This document shows positions 7,827 through 17,309 of a stretch of 64,000 bases of DNA, piece after piece. Within the stretch, counting starts at the first letter, position 1. Each line of letters starts with the position of its first letter. The stretch comes from RGIG3178 sp964533965 (GTDB lineage Bacteria > Bacillota > Clostridia > Christensenellales > QAND01). The notes under the pieces were generated by a model. That model saw nothing but the letters and a program-made list of their open reading frames with translations, was not told where the DNA came from and did no database searches. Location of the stretch: NCBI GenBank assembly GCA_964533965.1, contig CAZHNN010000013.1:11954-75953 (forward strand). The letters run 5' to 3'. The position numbers were made by a program, and so were the translations under genes.

Positions 7827-9032
7827 TTATTTCTGCTTCTGAATTAGCCATTTGTCAAACGCGGCCTGGAATGCCGCATCCGATTGATAGCCAAATACGC
7901 CTTTTATTGCTTCGTCGGTATATTGGACACCCTCTTTGAGTTTCTCCTCCCCTGTAACGGGAAGATACGGATGCTTTTGCATGTATAGGAGCGCCGCTTT
8001 CATCTTCTCCCACCCGAAGGTATCCAAAAGAAAGGCTGCATAGGCTTTGGAGGTAGCGTAATACAGGTCGACATCGCTCAGGTCGCCGATGCCGAAACTC
8101 TCCAGATCCAACGTTTTGTGCGTAGCAAATGGCGTAAACTGTGCGGACAGTTCTTTTTTTGTCATGTAGGGCGCCGAAGCGTCGGTAAGGGCCGTCTCGT
8201 TGATGCCGGCTATACCTTCCTGCAACCAGTAGGCGGCGTTGTCCGCACTTAGTTCCGAAACCATGCGGTGTGCGCTCTCGTGGCTGAGCATCTGCTTGTA
8301 ATCGCTCTCTGTCATGGAGTACAGCAGGCTTTCGGGATTGAAGATCTTGATGGACTCCTTGTATTCATGCCAACCACCCGTCCATTCGGGCAAATCAAAC
8401 TTTACGGACTGCAGAAATACCTGCAGGTCTGAATAGATCTTAATCGTAACGGGCTCCTTGGAAGTGTAGGCATACCGCGCCTGCATCCGGGAAAGGATGG
8501 ATGTTTCCATGTCCAAAAGCTTCTGTGCCAGCTGCTGTTGACCTTTTGTATAGTAGACCTCTACATTTGCGTTTTCGATGCTCTCAAATTGGGGGCCGCA
8601 ATAATAAAGCTTGCCTTTCACGGCTTGAAAGAATGCTTCGTATGTGCAGCTATGCTTTTTGCCGTTTAGGCTATAGCTTTGTTCGATCACAGCGGTGAAT
8701 CCGCCGTTCGCTTGCGCAGCGGACACCGCCTTCATGGAGAAATCGGTAACGGATAAGCTCTTTGCCGAACGGATCAGGGAACCCTCTTCCTTGTACAGGA
8801 CGGCATCCGTGGGCAGCACTGTGGAGAGAAACAGCGCTGTATCATCCTTGCTCACTGCTTCCTGTCTTGTCTTCAGGAGGTTTTGAAGGTCGATGCGCTG
8901 CTGATCCGAAATGGAAAATACCTGTGCTGCCGTTGGTGTGGGAGTCAAAGCAGGCGCCGGTATGCGGATGAAGCAACCACACAGAGAAAGCAGCAAAGAC
9001 AACAGGATGCACAACGCGGTTTTACGCTTCAT
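7827..9032 (-). CDS. Lipoprotein with peptidase MA-like metalloprotease domain
   Basis: About 401 residues from the ATG at 9032, which has GGGAGG seven bases upstream; the frame reaches 9047. The signal peptide ends at lipobox LCG-C, followed by a short TPTPT linker. A zinc-protease motif HESAH sits around residue 250, followed by WLQEGIAGINE, where the glutamate would be the third zinc ligand as in gluzincins. The C-terminal half (YYATSKAYAAFLLDTFGWEKM) matches the peptidase MA layout. A preceding NTF2-like segment (residues ~40-140) is suggested by the secondary-structure pattern. Predicted to act at the cell surface on an unknown substrate. Confidence 0.75.
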   Translation of the reverse strand: MKRKTALCILLSLLLSLCGCFIRIPAPALTPTPTAAQVFSISDQQRIDLQNLLKTRQEAVSKDDTALFLSTVLPTDAVLYKEEGSLIRSAKSLSVTDFSMKAVSAAQANGGFTAVIEQSYSLNGKKHSCTYEAFFQAVKGKLYYCGPQFESIENANVEVYYTKGQQQLAQKLLDMETSILSRMQARYAYTSKEPVTIKIYSDLQVFLQSVKFDLPEWTGGWHEYKESIKIFNPESLLYSMTESDYKQMLSHESAHRMVSELSADNAAYWLQEGIAGINETALTDASAPYMTKKELSAQFTPFATHKTLDLESFGIGDLSDVDLYYATSKAYAAFLLDTFGWEKMKAALLYMQKHPYLPVTGEEKLKEGVQYTDEAIKGVFGYQSDAAFQAAFDKWLIQKQK

Positions 9033-9302
9033 ACGTGAACCTCCCAAGGCGGAGAATTTGTTATGGATGATCGGATAAGAGCATTTACATGTAAATTAAT
9101 TTTATCCATACACTCTATCATACCATCCGGTGTACGGCAATTATGGCGCCCAAGGCTTTCGCAACAGCCGCCACCGATTGACGTTATTCCGCAGGAAATC
9201 CTGTCCCATGGAATACGTTACTTTGCCTCTGCTTCATGAATGAAAGCGGTTTTTTCAAACATAGAAATCTATCGTATAGTGTTCCAAAAAAGGAGGGTCG
9301 GG

Positions 9303-10250
9303 ATGAAAAAGCGCCTTTGCACCATCGGTCTTGTGTTGTTTCTGGTATCGCTTTCCTTTGGCTGCAGTTCAAAAGGCCCGCAGGTACCCTCGCCTGTTGC
9401 GACAAGTTCTCCAGGCAAACTGCTCACAGTGGCGTATCTTGACGTGGGGCAAGGCGACAGCATCTTTATTGAAACGCCCAACGGCAAGACCATGCTGATC
9501 GATGCGGGAGAAGCGACAAGCCAACGTACCGTTTCGGAGTATATTGAGAAAAAGGGCGTTGCGAAGATCGATGTGCTCATTGCGACCCATCCTCACGCCG
9601 ACCATATCGGCGCAATGGCATACATTGTGGATCATTTTGCGATAGGCTCGGTCTACATGCCAACGGTAGAGTCCTCTTCATCAACGTATAAAACGCTGAT
9701 GAAGGCGATTGAAAAGAAGGGAATAGAGGTAAACGTGGCCAAGGCGGGGGTTGACATTCCGCTGGATAGAGATCTTACCATCAGCGTGCTGGCACCATTG
9801 GGTACCGGTTATGCCAATGTGAACGATTTCTCCGCCGTAGTAGAAATAACCTATAATCAGACGGAGTTCCTCTTCATGGGGGATGCGAGCGAAGTTTCGG
9901 AACAACAGATGCTAAAAGCCAACGAAGATGTCGATTCGGATGTGCTCAAAGTAGGGCATCACGGATCTCAAACATCCAGCTCAAAAGACTTTCTGCGCGC
10001 AGTGTCACCTGAATATGCCGTTATCAGTGTTGGGCTTCATAATACATATGGCCATCCTTCCGCTGCTGCACTACAGCGGTTAAAGGATGTGAACGCCAGA
10101 ATATACAGGACAGATCAGGACGGAACCGTTGTCATGACGAGTAACGGCCAGACCATTTTCATTGTAAACCCGGTTTCATGGCGGAAAGAAAAAAGGCCTA
10201 TACATATTTTCAATTTTGATTATTTGATAATACAACAAAAAGTGGCATAA
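9303..10250 (+). CDS. ComEC/Rec2-like metallo-beta-lactamase lipoprotein
   Basis: About 315 residues. The ATG at 9303 has GGAGG six bases upstream; the frame starts earlier at 9240 without support. The signal peptide ends at SFGC, a lipobox. The mature part is a metallo-beta-lactamase fold: YLDVGQGDSIFIETPNG, then the metal motif THPHADHIGA (HxHxDH), FLFMGDAS and VGHHGSQTSSS. These are the features of the ComEC C-terminal nuclease-like domain found as stand-alone secreted proteins in Clostridia. A role in extracellular DNA or phosphodiester hydrolysis is plausible but unproven. It is transcribed alone, divergent from the peptidase-MA-like gene. Confidence 0.85.
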   Translation: MKKRLCTIGLVLFLVSLSFGCSSKGPQVPSPVATSSPGKLLTVAYLDVGQGDSIFIETPNGKTMLIDAGEATSQRTVSEYIEKKGVAKIDVLIATHPHADHIGAMAYIVDHFAIGSVYMPTVESSSSTYKTLMKAIEKKGIEVNVAKAGVDIPLDRDLTISVLAPLGTGYANVNDFSAVVEITYNQTEFLFMGDASEVSEQQMLKANEDVDSDVLKVGHHGSQTSSSKDFLRAVSPEYAVISVGLHNTYGHPSAAALQRLKDVNARIYRTDQDGTVVMTSNGQTIFIVNPVSWRKEKRPIHIFNFDYLIIQQKVA

Positions 10251-10334
10251 AAAACAAATGACAAATTTCGCAAGAATTCAGATAAAATCATTGGTGGAGC
10301 ATGCACGATTGTTTTTGGGGAAATGGGGTCTGAT

Positions 10335-10658
10335 TTAAATGTTTTTCTTCTGTTCCCGGTACAGCGCGAGAAAAGCCAGTAGAGCGATTCGTTCATCATC
10401 ACTCAGATCCTCGATTACACCGTCTCTATTTGTACCGATGGCTGTTTTGTAAGGAGGGGCTGCATTATCCGTCCGACCAAGCAGATAGTCTACAGAAACA
10501 TTGAAATGATCGGCGATTTTTTGTAGTTTCTCTGCAGAAGGGCTGTTTACGTTCCATTTCCGAATACTTCCGTTTCCAAACCCCAGGACTCGTTCAATGC
10601 CAGACAATGTTTGGTTGCTTGCTTTTGCAAGCGTTTGTATCCGACCTACAATAGGCAT
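10335..10658 (-). CDS. XRE-family helix-turn-helix regulator
   Basis: A 107-residue regulator with an N-terminal HTH_3/XRE domain (residues ~4-61): QTLSGIERVLGFGNGSIRKW is the recognition region and ADHFNVSVDYLLGRTD is the classic end of the domain. The C-terminal part, LSDDERIALLAFLALYREQ, probably mediates dimerisation. It is a single-gene unit. The AT-rich region upstream (10680-10740) has TATTATAAT on the minus strand, suitable as a -10, and the partial repeats TTACGATAT and ACTGTATCGTACC that could be operator half-sites. The target genes are not known. Confidence 0.8.
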   Translation of the reverse strand: MPIVGRIQTLAKASNQTLSGIERVLGFGNGSIRKWNVNSPSAEKLQKIADHFNVSVDYLLGRTDNAAPPYKTAIGTNRDGVIEDLSDDERIALLAFLALYREQKKNI

Positions 10659-10831
10659 AGCTCATCCCCCGTGCACTACTAAGTATTACGATATAAACTT
10701 ATTATAATACACTATAAACACTAACTGTATCGTACCAAAAATATAACAGGTTTACAATAGCACTTGCAAAATTTGTCGACCAAACGTTTGGTGAAAACAC
10801 CGTTCGATCTAAAAAAGACAAATATGCGATG

Positions 10832-11593
10832 TCAACTCTCTATAAGACAGCTTACTGTTATGAGTGCGGTATTGTATTCGTCTTGTGGCCTTGTATAGGC
10901 AATGGACCACTGGTATTTTCCGTCCTTGAATCGATAGGTTCGGCCGGATGTCTGGACGGAGATAGCAAAATCCTTGCTGTTCCGATATGTCTTTTCATAA
11001 TAGGAAACGAATTCGGTTTCGGACATCTTGGAAAGATACGTTATCGTATACTTGTCGCTGCGTGCCGCCTGGTCAAATCGTTCAAACATCTTCGAGGACA
11101 GCGCATTCTTGTCATCCATTGCCTTCACGGTATCGGGATAACCGCCAAAATACGGATTGGCGGTCGGGATCTGCGCATCCGTTAGCCCGATGGTGATGGT
11201 GATGTCCGATGTGCCGGCATTGTCGATGATCGTTACAGATACGGGGTTGTTCCCGACACTTCCCGAAAGGAATTCCGTTGCGTTTGCATCGTCTATTCTG
11301 GTGAATTTGCTCTTATAGAGCTGCAGCGCATCGTTTTTCTTGGCGGTAGATGAAAAGCGAACCGTATACGTATAACGCCCGTAGATGGCGTTTGGCTGCT
11401 CTTTTTGCTCATACGCGCAGTAGAGCACCTTCTGATTTGCAAACAGCGGCATTATGTCTTCCGGGTAACCGCTAAGTAGTGCCTGCCGAACGTTGCCTGC
11501 CTGTTTTGATTTGGAGGATATCCCCTTGCAGCCTGCCAAAAGGCACACCAATGCGAGCAGCCACAGGGTGGCGGTGTGCAATTTTGTTTTCAT
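10832..11593 (-). CDS. Paralogous lipoprotein family member 1
   Basis: About 253 residues from the ATG at 11593, which has AAGGGGGA upstream. The open frame extends to 11842, but that part overlaps the next gene and is not credible. The signal peptide ends at LLAGC. The mature protein shares a scaffold with the products at 11823 and 20556: SGYPEDIMPLF..QK..Y, TANPYFGGYP, DKNALSS and a final TALITVSCL. It looks like two repeats of a ~95-residue unit, each with a YT(V/I)-strand, a helix of about 15 residues and a closing ITI/ITV strand. Surface-anchored. The family is not recognised. Confidence 0.75.
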   Translation of the reverse strand: MKTKLHTATLWLLALVCLLAGCKGISSKSKQAGNVRQALLSGYPEDIMPLFANQKVLYCAYEQKEQPNAIYGRYTYTVRFSSTAKKNDALQLYKSKFTRIDDANATEFLSGSVGNNPVSVTIIDNAGTSDITITIGLTDAQIPTANPYFGGYPDTVKAMDDKNALSSKMFERFDQAARSDKYTITYLSKMSETEFVSYYEKTYRNSKDFAISVQTSGRTYRFKDGKYQWSIAYTRPQDEYNTALITVSCLIES

Positions 11594-11822
11594 TGCGGAT
11601 TCCCCCTTCCCAAAATCATCCGTTGCGGCTATTTTTACGCGGCGAAAAAGTATATGAGGAAAAACGCCTTTCCAAAGCATATGTAATGTCATTATAGCAT
11701 GTATATGGCATGGTGAAAGGCCGATTTTATGGGCATTGTTAACCGTCGTATGGATGCCGTAAATAGTCACGTATAGTAAGTGCGGGCCGGTGACGGGTAT
11801 TACCGCTATTCTATGCGTCAGA

Positions 11823-12623
11823 TTAGGATTGCTGCCGCTCACAAACGATTGTCAAAAATGCCGTGTTGCCCTTGCTGGGTTTGGTCAGATATACCGTATA
11901 GCGGATGCCGTCGTCCGAAAAGCTAAGGCTCTGGCTATAGTCGGTATCGGTATGCGTGAACCCCTGCTTTTTGCCGTAGGCCGTCTCGTACGCCAATGCA
12001 AAATCAATTTGGGAAAGCGTTGAAGCGTAGCGCAGGATATACCGTTCCGATCGAACAGCCTCGGAGCTTTTTTCGTAGGATGCGGAATACAACGTGTTTT
12101 TTTTGTTCCCCAACACCTGAATTCCCAGCGCATACCCCTTGAAATACGGGTTGGTCTCATAGCTTAAGGCTGCGGAATCGGAGGACTTGTCCGATTCCGC
12201 TTCGGCATCCATGCCGAGCATCAACGTCACCTCGAGGGCCTTATTCTCCAGCGTGTTGACGCAAACGCTTGCGGGGTGTCCGGCAACTTTTCCGAACAGG
12301 GTGTCCGAAGACAAGGTTGTGCTCTTTTGTGTCAACAGATTGTTGTAGAAGGCGAGTATCTGCTCCTTGGTTGCAGAACAAAGATAATGCACCTCATAGT
12401 ATTGCTTTCCGAAGATCGGATCGCCGTCCTTGAAATCCACTTCATATAGGCCGTAGGTGATCTTCTGGCATTCGTATAGCGGCAACAGATCCGAAGGATA
12501 GCTGTCAAGCCGTGCGTATCCGTCGTCGGGAAACGGCGTTTGGCTAGAGACCGGCTTATAGCTTTTGCAGGAGATGAGCAGCATCGCGCAGAGCGCGATC
12601 ACCGCTGTCGCCTTTTTCTTCAT
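11823..12623 (-). CDS. Paralogous lipoprotein family member 2
   Basis: About 266 residues from the ATG at 12623 (AGAGG upstream; the frame reaches 12647). The lipobox is LLISC. It shares with members 1 and 3 the SYPSDLLPLYECQKITYGLYE opening and also FYNNLL, a GHPASVCV strand, TNPYFKGY, KKNTLYS, YETAYGKKQGF and a final FLTIVCE. It lies 229 bases upstream of member 1 on the same strand and downstream of the transglutaminase-like lipoprotein gene, so the three may have been duplicated or recruited together. No enzyme motif is visible; a binding or structural role at the envelope is inferred. Confidence 0.75.
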   Translation of the reverse strand: MKKKATAVIALCAMLLISCKSYKPVSSQTPFPDDGYARLDSYPSDLLPLYECQKITYGLYEVDFKDGDPIFGKQYYEVHYLCSATKEQILAFYNNLLTQKSTTLSSDTLFGKVAGHPASVCVNTLENKALEVTLMLGMDAEAESDKSSDSAALSYETNPYFKGYALGIQVLGNKKNTLYSASYEKSSEAVRSERYILRYASTLSQIDFALAYETAYGKKQGFTHTDTDYSQSLSFSDDGIRYTVYLTKPSKGNTAFLTIVCERQQS

Positions 12624-12737
12624 ACAGGAACCTCTTTGAAAAAGCATTCAATCACAATCATACGGTATACTGCTCCGGATTGCAAACAAAGCCTGCCCTG
12701 GTCCCCATGTCAAACAATACGATCCTTTTTTAGGAAT

Positions 12738-12777
12738 TAAAACGAAAACCGCAGTCAATGCTTCTTGGCTGCGGTTT
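12738..12777 (-). terminator. Terminator after the transglutaminase-like gene
   Basis: On the minus strand AAACCGCAG ... CTGCGGTTT (9-bp stem, 14-base loop) is followed by TCGTTTTAATTCC. Confidence 0.6.
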
Positions 12778-12809
12778 GGATATGGGCAGGATAGGAGAGG
12801 GTATGCCTT

Positions 12810-14645
12810 TTAGTCTATGGAACGTATGCCAAGCGTCTGCGCCAGATCGCAATCGATGAGCACGGCTTTGTCCTCTTCGATGTACTGCGCCCATTCTTCC
12901 TTGGAATAATACGCCAATACAGAGCTGTATTTGCCTGACTTGGCGGAGCCCAATGCCGTCGTCTCAATGATGTAGTATTCGCCGGAACCCTTCCAGGTCT
13001 CAAGCGCCACCTGCGCGTGCGTGGGCAGTATGATGAGCATCACGTGCATATTCGTAGCCTGCAGCGCTGACGCCACCGTGACCGCTGTCTCGATGCAAAG
13101 TCCGCTTTGTGAGTTGATGACCTCCGCGGGGGTGGACACGCGCTGCATCCGGTTGCTCGAGGATGAGAACGGGGTCGCCACATACTTGACGTTCATCTGC
13201 GTTGCCAATGCGTTCATCACGGCTGCGGCCTGGTATAAGGGAACATCCTGGTCGTTGTAGCCGGAGACGGACTGGTACCCGCCGATGTAGGTGATCTTGC
13301 CGTTTGAAATGTCGCTGATCGAATCGGCTGCGGCGCGCAGCAAACTCTTTACTTCAGGCGCTTCGGGCGTCACCCAAGCGAGGATGTTCTCGTAGTTGGG
13401 CGTGCCGTCCTCGTTTTCCCACTGCATGTCAAAGCGGGAATAGATCTTAACGTTGCGCGACTCTTCTAGTTGCACCTTGCCGGTATCGGCCTCCGTTACC
13501 TTGATTTTGATCTGTGCGTCCTTGCTGGAATTGAGCGTGCTCGCCACTCCTTCGAGGATAGGCGGATGAATCTTGATCTGCGTCTCGGCGCGTGTCAGGC
13601 TCACCTTTTGCTCGTATTTTTGTGTGAAGCCCGGGATCTCACAGCTGATGATGACATCGCTGTTTCCGTTGTCGCTCCAGGCGCTGAGGAACGCTATGTT
13701 GTCCAACGACCGGTAGTTGGCAGGGATGATCTCGGTAACGGAATCGCATGTTACATGGACCTGCTTCTTGGACGTGCTTTCCACAAGCGATGCGGACAAC
13801 TCCAGCAAGCCGGTCTTGGGAACCGCATTGCGCGCAAGCGCATCCTTATTGTCGTTGATCCAGGTCTGCATGCCTGTGAGTTCGGTTTGAATGTTTTTAA
13901 GGTCATCTTCGATCTTCTGTTGGCGGCGGGTAAAGCTCTTGTCCGCCTCGCTCATCAGCGAGTCAAGCTTGCGTTCGATCACGTTCATGTAGTATTGGCC
14001 GGAATTGAGGCGAAGCGGGTCTTCGATCGAAGAGCTTACCAGCACGAACTGCAGCGCGCCCAGATAATCGTTGAGTCCCTGCGTCAATCCCTCGTGCATG
14101 TACTTCAAAAAGGACGGCGGCTTGATGGCCTTGAGCCGCGTGTTGACATCCGAGAACGCTTTGCCAAGAATATCGTATATCTGGTCGATGCTCTCGCTGC
14201 CGGAAGTCTTCATGCTGGTCAGCGGATCAAAGGCGTTCATAAGCGATGACTCATAGGTCAGTATGTCCGACAATTCCGCCAGCACATTGTCCAGATCCTC
14301 TGCGCAGCGCTGTTTGACCTGCAGATATTGTTTGACGGCCACGTTGCTGTTGTAGTTTGTCGTATCCGCCTTGAGGACCGGGGCAAGCTGGCTTCTGAGG
14401 TTCGAAAGCGACGACTGGACGGATTGTATTTGCGATTGGTTATCCAGTGAGACGTTGTTCAACAGCGCATTGGCATTGTTCAGAACGCCGTTGATCGTGT
14501 CGATGTCCTTTTGGTTGGCCATCAAGAAGGCAGAGGCCTGTTGTCTGGGCAAAACGCCCGGGGCTGTACCGCATGCAATAAGCAGAACAGCCAACATCAA
14601 GGATGTTACAACGCACAGGTATTTCTTGGTTTGTGTCCTCATCAT
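12810..14645 (-). CDS. Large lipoprotein with C-terminal transglutaminase-like domain
   Basis: About 611 residues. The ATG at 14645 has GAGG eight bases upstream; a GTG nine bases earlier overlaps that site and is less likely. The lipobox is LLIAC. Residues ~40-280 are helical and polar (many Gln, Asn and Leu at heptad-like spacing), suggesting an extended coiled-coil stalk. Residues ~290-400 are beta-rich with two Ig-like stretches. The C-terminal ~200 residues resemble a transglutaminase/protease-like fold: SGLCIETAVTVASAL (Cys in place of the active-site nucleophile), then LPTHAQVALETW (His) and YYIIETTAL (acid). Probably a cell-surface cross-linking or protease-like enzyme. Confidence 0.75.
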   Translation of the reverse strand: MMRTQTKKYLCVVTSLMLAVLLIACGTAPGVLPRQQASAFLMANQKDIDTINGVLNNANALLNNVSLDNQSQIQSVQSSLSNLRSQLAPVLKADTTNYNSNVAVKQYLQVKQRCAEDLDNVLAELSDILTYESSLMNAFDPLTSMKTSGSESIDQIYDILGKAFSDVNTRLKAIKPPSFLKYMHEGLTQGLNDYLGALQFVLVSSSIEDPLRLNSGQYYMNVIERKLDSLMSEADKSFTRRQQKIEDDLKNIQTELTGMQTWINDNKDALARNAVPKTGLLELSASLVESTSKKQVHVTCDSVTEIIPANYRSLDNIAFLSAWSDNGNSDVIISCEIPGFTQKYEQKVSLTRAETQIKIHPPILEGVASTLNSSKDAQIKIKVTEADTGKVQLEESRNVKIYSRFDMQWENEDGTPNYENILAWVTPEAPEVKSLLRAAADSISDISNGKITYIGGYQSVSGYNDQDVPLYQAAAVMNALATQMNVKYVATPFSSSSNRMQRVSTPAEVINSQSGLCIETAVTVASALQATNMHVMLIILPTHAQVALETWKGSGEYYIIETTALGSAKSGKYSSVLAYYSKEEWAQYIEEDKAVLIDCDLAQTLGIRSID

Positions 14646-14750
14646 GGGTGGCACCTCACAAACGAATGATTCTGTTGGTATTATACAAAAGCAATGTCGT
14701 ATTTGGAATGATAATTATGGCAACAACATACAATGATGCCATATTTTGGA

Positions 14751-15020
14751 CTATTTTGCAACAAAGAGCAATCCGGACAACAGCCAAAGGCATATAAAAA
14801 ATCCCGTAGAAACCGAATAGAGCACAAACGGCGTAAAGTCACGCTTAACAAGCGCCGCGGCTCCCAGCAACCCTCCCGCGAAACCAATGACAAACAGGCC
14901 GGTTCCCGATAGCGAAACATGCAGCCATACCTTCGACACCGCCAGAATGGAAAACAAGGCGGACAAAAGAAAGCCCGTGATGCCCATAAAGGTTTGCGGA
15001 AACAAGCGGATTCGGTTCAT
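14751..15020 (-). CDS. Small integral membrane protein, 89 residues
   Basis: Starting at the ATG at 15020, which has AAGGAG five bases upstream (the frame reaches 15041). Three hydrophobic segments are visible: FMGITGFLLSALFSILAV, GTGLFVIGFAGGLLGAAAL and FVLYSVSTGFFICLWLLSG. Short charged loops (KRD) separate them. No family is recognised; such proteins are often annotated simply as membrane proteins. It sits between the deacetylase at 15210 and the transglutaminase-like lipoprotein, all on the minus strand. Confidence 0.65.
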   Translation of the reverse strand: MNRIRLFPQTFMGITGFLLSALFSILAVSKVWLHVSLSGTGLFVIGFAGGLLGAAALVKRDFTPFVLYSVSTGFFICLWLLSGLLFVAK

Positions 15021-15135
15021 GATTCTCCTTACAAGCTGCAAGTAGCTTAAGAAGGGTCAGCATTGGAATGGCAAAAACGCTCGGGAGGCAAGGTCAAACA
15101 AGGCATAAAGCCATACTAGATATATGCGCAAACGG

Positions 15136-15165
15136 CAAAAAAAGAATAAATGCCGGCATAAGCTG
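15136..15165 (-). terminator. Possible terminator after the deacetylase gene at 15210
   Basis: On the minus strand a short imperfect hairpin (CCAGCTTATGCCGG) is followed by a long T-rich run ATTTATTCTTTTTTT. The stem is weak, so this is tentative. Confidence 0.35.
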
Positions 15166-15209
15166 GCAATGAATAGCCGCCACTGACAAAAAACAAAAAA
15201 CTATGAGCA

Positions 15210-16034
15210 TTACAGATTTTTGGGAAGCAGCTTACTCAGATCTGTTCCATGGGAACGACATATCCTTTTAAGGCCGAATAAACAGGCTGGATCCGTTTTG
15301 ATGGTGTTTACTCCGTATTTACAAGTCAGTGTGGCCTTAAAGCCAAATTCAAACAGGATAGAATCGGTACAATCGCTGATACCCCCATATGGGTATGCGA
15401 ATGTATTTGGAATTTGACCGGTCTTTTGATATATTTCAACCTGAAAATTCATAATATCTTCTTCCAAAGCTTTTTTATAGTGCTCAAGGGTTTCCCCCCG
15501 CATCCTCTTGCAGCCATACCTGCTCGTCTGGCTGTGCATATTGTAGGAATGGTTTTGAATTTCAACGTAACCGGATGAAATCATCTCATTGAGTTGATCC
15601 CAGTTTGCATGGGAATAATCGATGTTATCATCGGGTACTTTTGTAAAATCATCAACATTTTTACCAATAACGGACAGTACGATTTCCATCTTATATTTTT
15701 TCAATAGCGGAAAAGCGTAGACGTAATTGTTCAGATAGCCGTCGTCAAACGTAAGGATGATAGGCTTTTGTGGCAAAGCGCTGCCGTTGTACACATAATC
15801 GATAAGATCGGACATCGTAATAGTTGTATAGTTGTTTTTGACAAGGTATTGTAAGTCGCTTTCAAACTCGGTTGGACTGATTACGTCTTTTCCAAGCTTA
15901 AATGTTTTGACTTGATGATACATGATTATGGGTAACCGTATGGTTTTGTCAGAAGCATGATACAGTAATCCCTTAGGGATAAGGATAAGGACAAGGGCTA
16001 GCAATATCAAGGCTGCCAGAACTTTATACTTCAT
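15210..16034 (-). CDS. Membrane-anchored polysaccharide deacetylase (NodB domain)
   Basis: A 274-residue carbohydrate esterase family 4 protein. An N-terminal signal anchor (LAALILLALVLILI) is followed by a NodB domain: LPIIMYHQV, then ILTFDDGYLNNY with the TFDDG metal/catalytic motif, then IQNHSYNMH (H-x3-H metal site) and TFAYPYGG. Expected to remove N-acetyl groups from a cell-wall or exopolysaccharide substrate outside the membrane. The ATG at 16034 has GGGGAG upstream. A second, distinct deacetylase lies at 36552. Substrate (peptidoglycan, chitin-like or poly-GlcNAc) is not determined. Confidence 0.88.
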   Translation of the reverse strand: MKYKVLAALILLALVLILIPKGLLYHASDKTIRLPIIMYHQVKTFKLGKDVISPTEFESDLQYLVKNNYTTITMSDLIDYVYNGSALPQKPIILTFDDGYLNNYVYAFPLLKKYKMEIVLSVIGKNVDDFTKVPDDNIDYSHANWDQLNEMISSGYVEIQNHSYNMHSQTSRYGCKRMRGETLEHYKKALEEDIMNFQVEIYQKTGQIPNTFAYPYGGISDCTDSILFEFGFKATLTCKYGVNTIKTDPACLFGLKRICRSHGTDLSKLLPKNL

Positions 16035-16239
16035 CCTTGTCTCCCCTTTTCTTCTTACGGATTATATTTTATTCGTTTAGAATAATGTTTAGAAGATTAT
16101 GGTATTTGAAAATGCGTATGATTTGCGGCGCAGTGAACAACCGTTCCCTTGAAAAAAGGGAAAGGATGTATTGAAATGCATTGGAGTTATCATATAGTAT
16201 GAATTTTGAATTGATGCAAAAAGAAGAAAAGGATGTACC

Positions 16240-17238
16240 ATGCGAGAGATGAACACTTTGTTGGGCGTTTATGGATACGGTGATTGGACTGGACGAGTGG
16301 ACATTCTGGAGCGGCATGCGCAGGAATTCGTCAGGCGGCTGCAGCAGCGGGAATGCGGCACAATCGATGTGGAAATCGCGTATAAGCATTCCAAATTGAA
16401 TTATAGAAAGCATGTTGAAAAACAGCTGCAAAAAGCGCTGGGCCAGTTGAGCAGGGGTGAATGCAGGCAAATCATCGTCAGCTGCTATCAAGACAGCGCC
16501 GGTACCCAAAAGCAGTTGGGGCTGATGGTACTAGAATTTGGCTACAACGCCATACGGGAACAGAGTGATGCAAACTATCCGAACAAGATGGAAATATCGT
16601 TTTGCCATGAGCTGCTTCCCGGTCTGTATGCGCAGCAGGAATGGACACAGATACTTTTAAGCTTGAGTGCTGCTCTTGGTGCGGCAACGGGGTTTGTCGA
16701 TTGCGCAAGGTTCATGTTGAACGGATCGGAAACCCCGATGGAAATGCCTGTGTGCTTTATTTCCGGCACAGCACCCGAAAAGCATTACAATAAGAAACTA
16801 CGAGGATACACATGGGGCAGCGTGCTGACCAAAGGGCATATCGCGGCGCTCGGCGGAACAGAAAAGGCACTGCAAATCCCGCACAGTTATAGTCGAAGCA
16901 TCACGATAAACGGGGAAGAAGCGCTGTATTTGCAGGCAACGGATAGCCTTTGGGAATTTTCACCCGAACAGCGGCTTGCACTGAAAAAAAGCATGGGGCC
17001 CGTTCTCTACAAAGAAGACCTCTTCTTGATATCCGGCCAATTCTGGGCGGAGCGCACAGAGTATTGGGAAAACCTTATCGCGCTGGACGAGGAGGAAAGA
17101 AAACGGTGGGATTGTTTTGTCGAGCTGTACAAACAGGGAACCAAGAGCTATGATGCTAGGAAGGAAATGGCAGAAGAAAGAAAATTCTACGGAATAAACG
17201 AAAGAGGCATCATCGTCGAAAAGGAAGAGATGCAGTGA
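16240..17238 (+). CDS. Hypothetical protein, possibly DUF3396-like (immunity-type)
   Basis: A 332-residue soluble protein with no signal peptide. The ATG at 16240 has AAAGGATG upstream. The central YTWGSVLTKGHIAALGGTEK, then EALYLQATDSLWEFSPEQR and a helix ending KKSMGPVL recall the DUF3396 family. In that family a GW..vL...hl..LGG motif is followed by a strand and an LQATEDP-type turn; some members are annotated as type VI immunity proteins. This match is from memory of motif order and is weak. No toxin gene is adjacent. It is a single-gene unit ended by a clear terminator. Confidence 0.6.
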   Translation: MREMNTLLGVYGYGDWTGRVDILERHAQEFVRRLQQRECGTIDVEIAYKHSKLNYRKHVEKQLQKALGQLSRGECRQIIVSCYQDSAGTQKQLGLMVLEFGYNAIREQSDANYPNKMEISFCHELLPGLYAQQEWTQILLSLSAALGAATGFVDCARFMLNGSETPMEMPVCFISGTAPEKHYNKKLRGYTWGSVLTKGHIAALGGTEKALQIPHSYSRSITINGEEALYLQATDSLWEFSPEQRLALKKSMGPVLYKEDLFLISGQFWAERTEYWENLIALDEEERKRWDCFVELYKQGTKSYDARKEMAEERKFYGINERGIIVEKEEMQ

Positions 17239-17253
17239 TTGCTCTATAAGCAT

Positions 17254-17279
17254 AAAGGGGGGGAGTACCCCCCTTTTTA
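17254..17279 (+). terminator. Terminator after the gene at 16240
   Basis: AAAGGGGGG-gagta-CCCCCCTTT with a TTTTT run. Strong. Confidence 0.8.
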
Positions 17280-17309
17280 TGTAGTCTGTGCGTTTACTTG
17301 TCGATCGCG

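Noticed and set aside
11594..11842. N-terminal extension of the lipoprotein at 10832
   Set aside because: It would hide the signal peptide and overlap the next gene; the ATG at 11593 has a good ribosome binding site and gives a lipobox.
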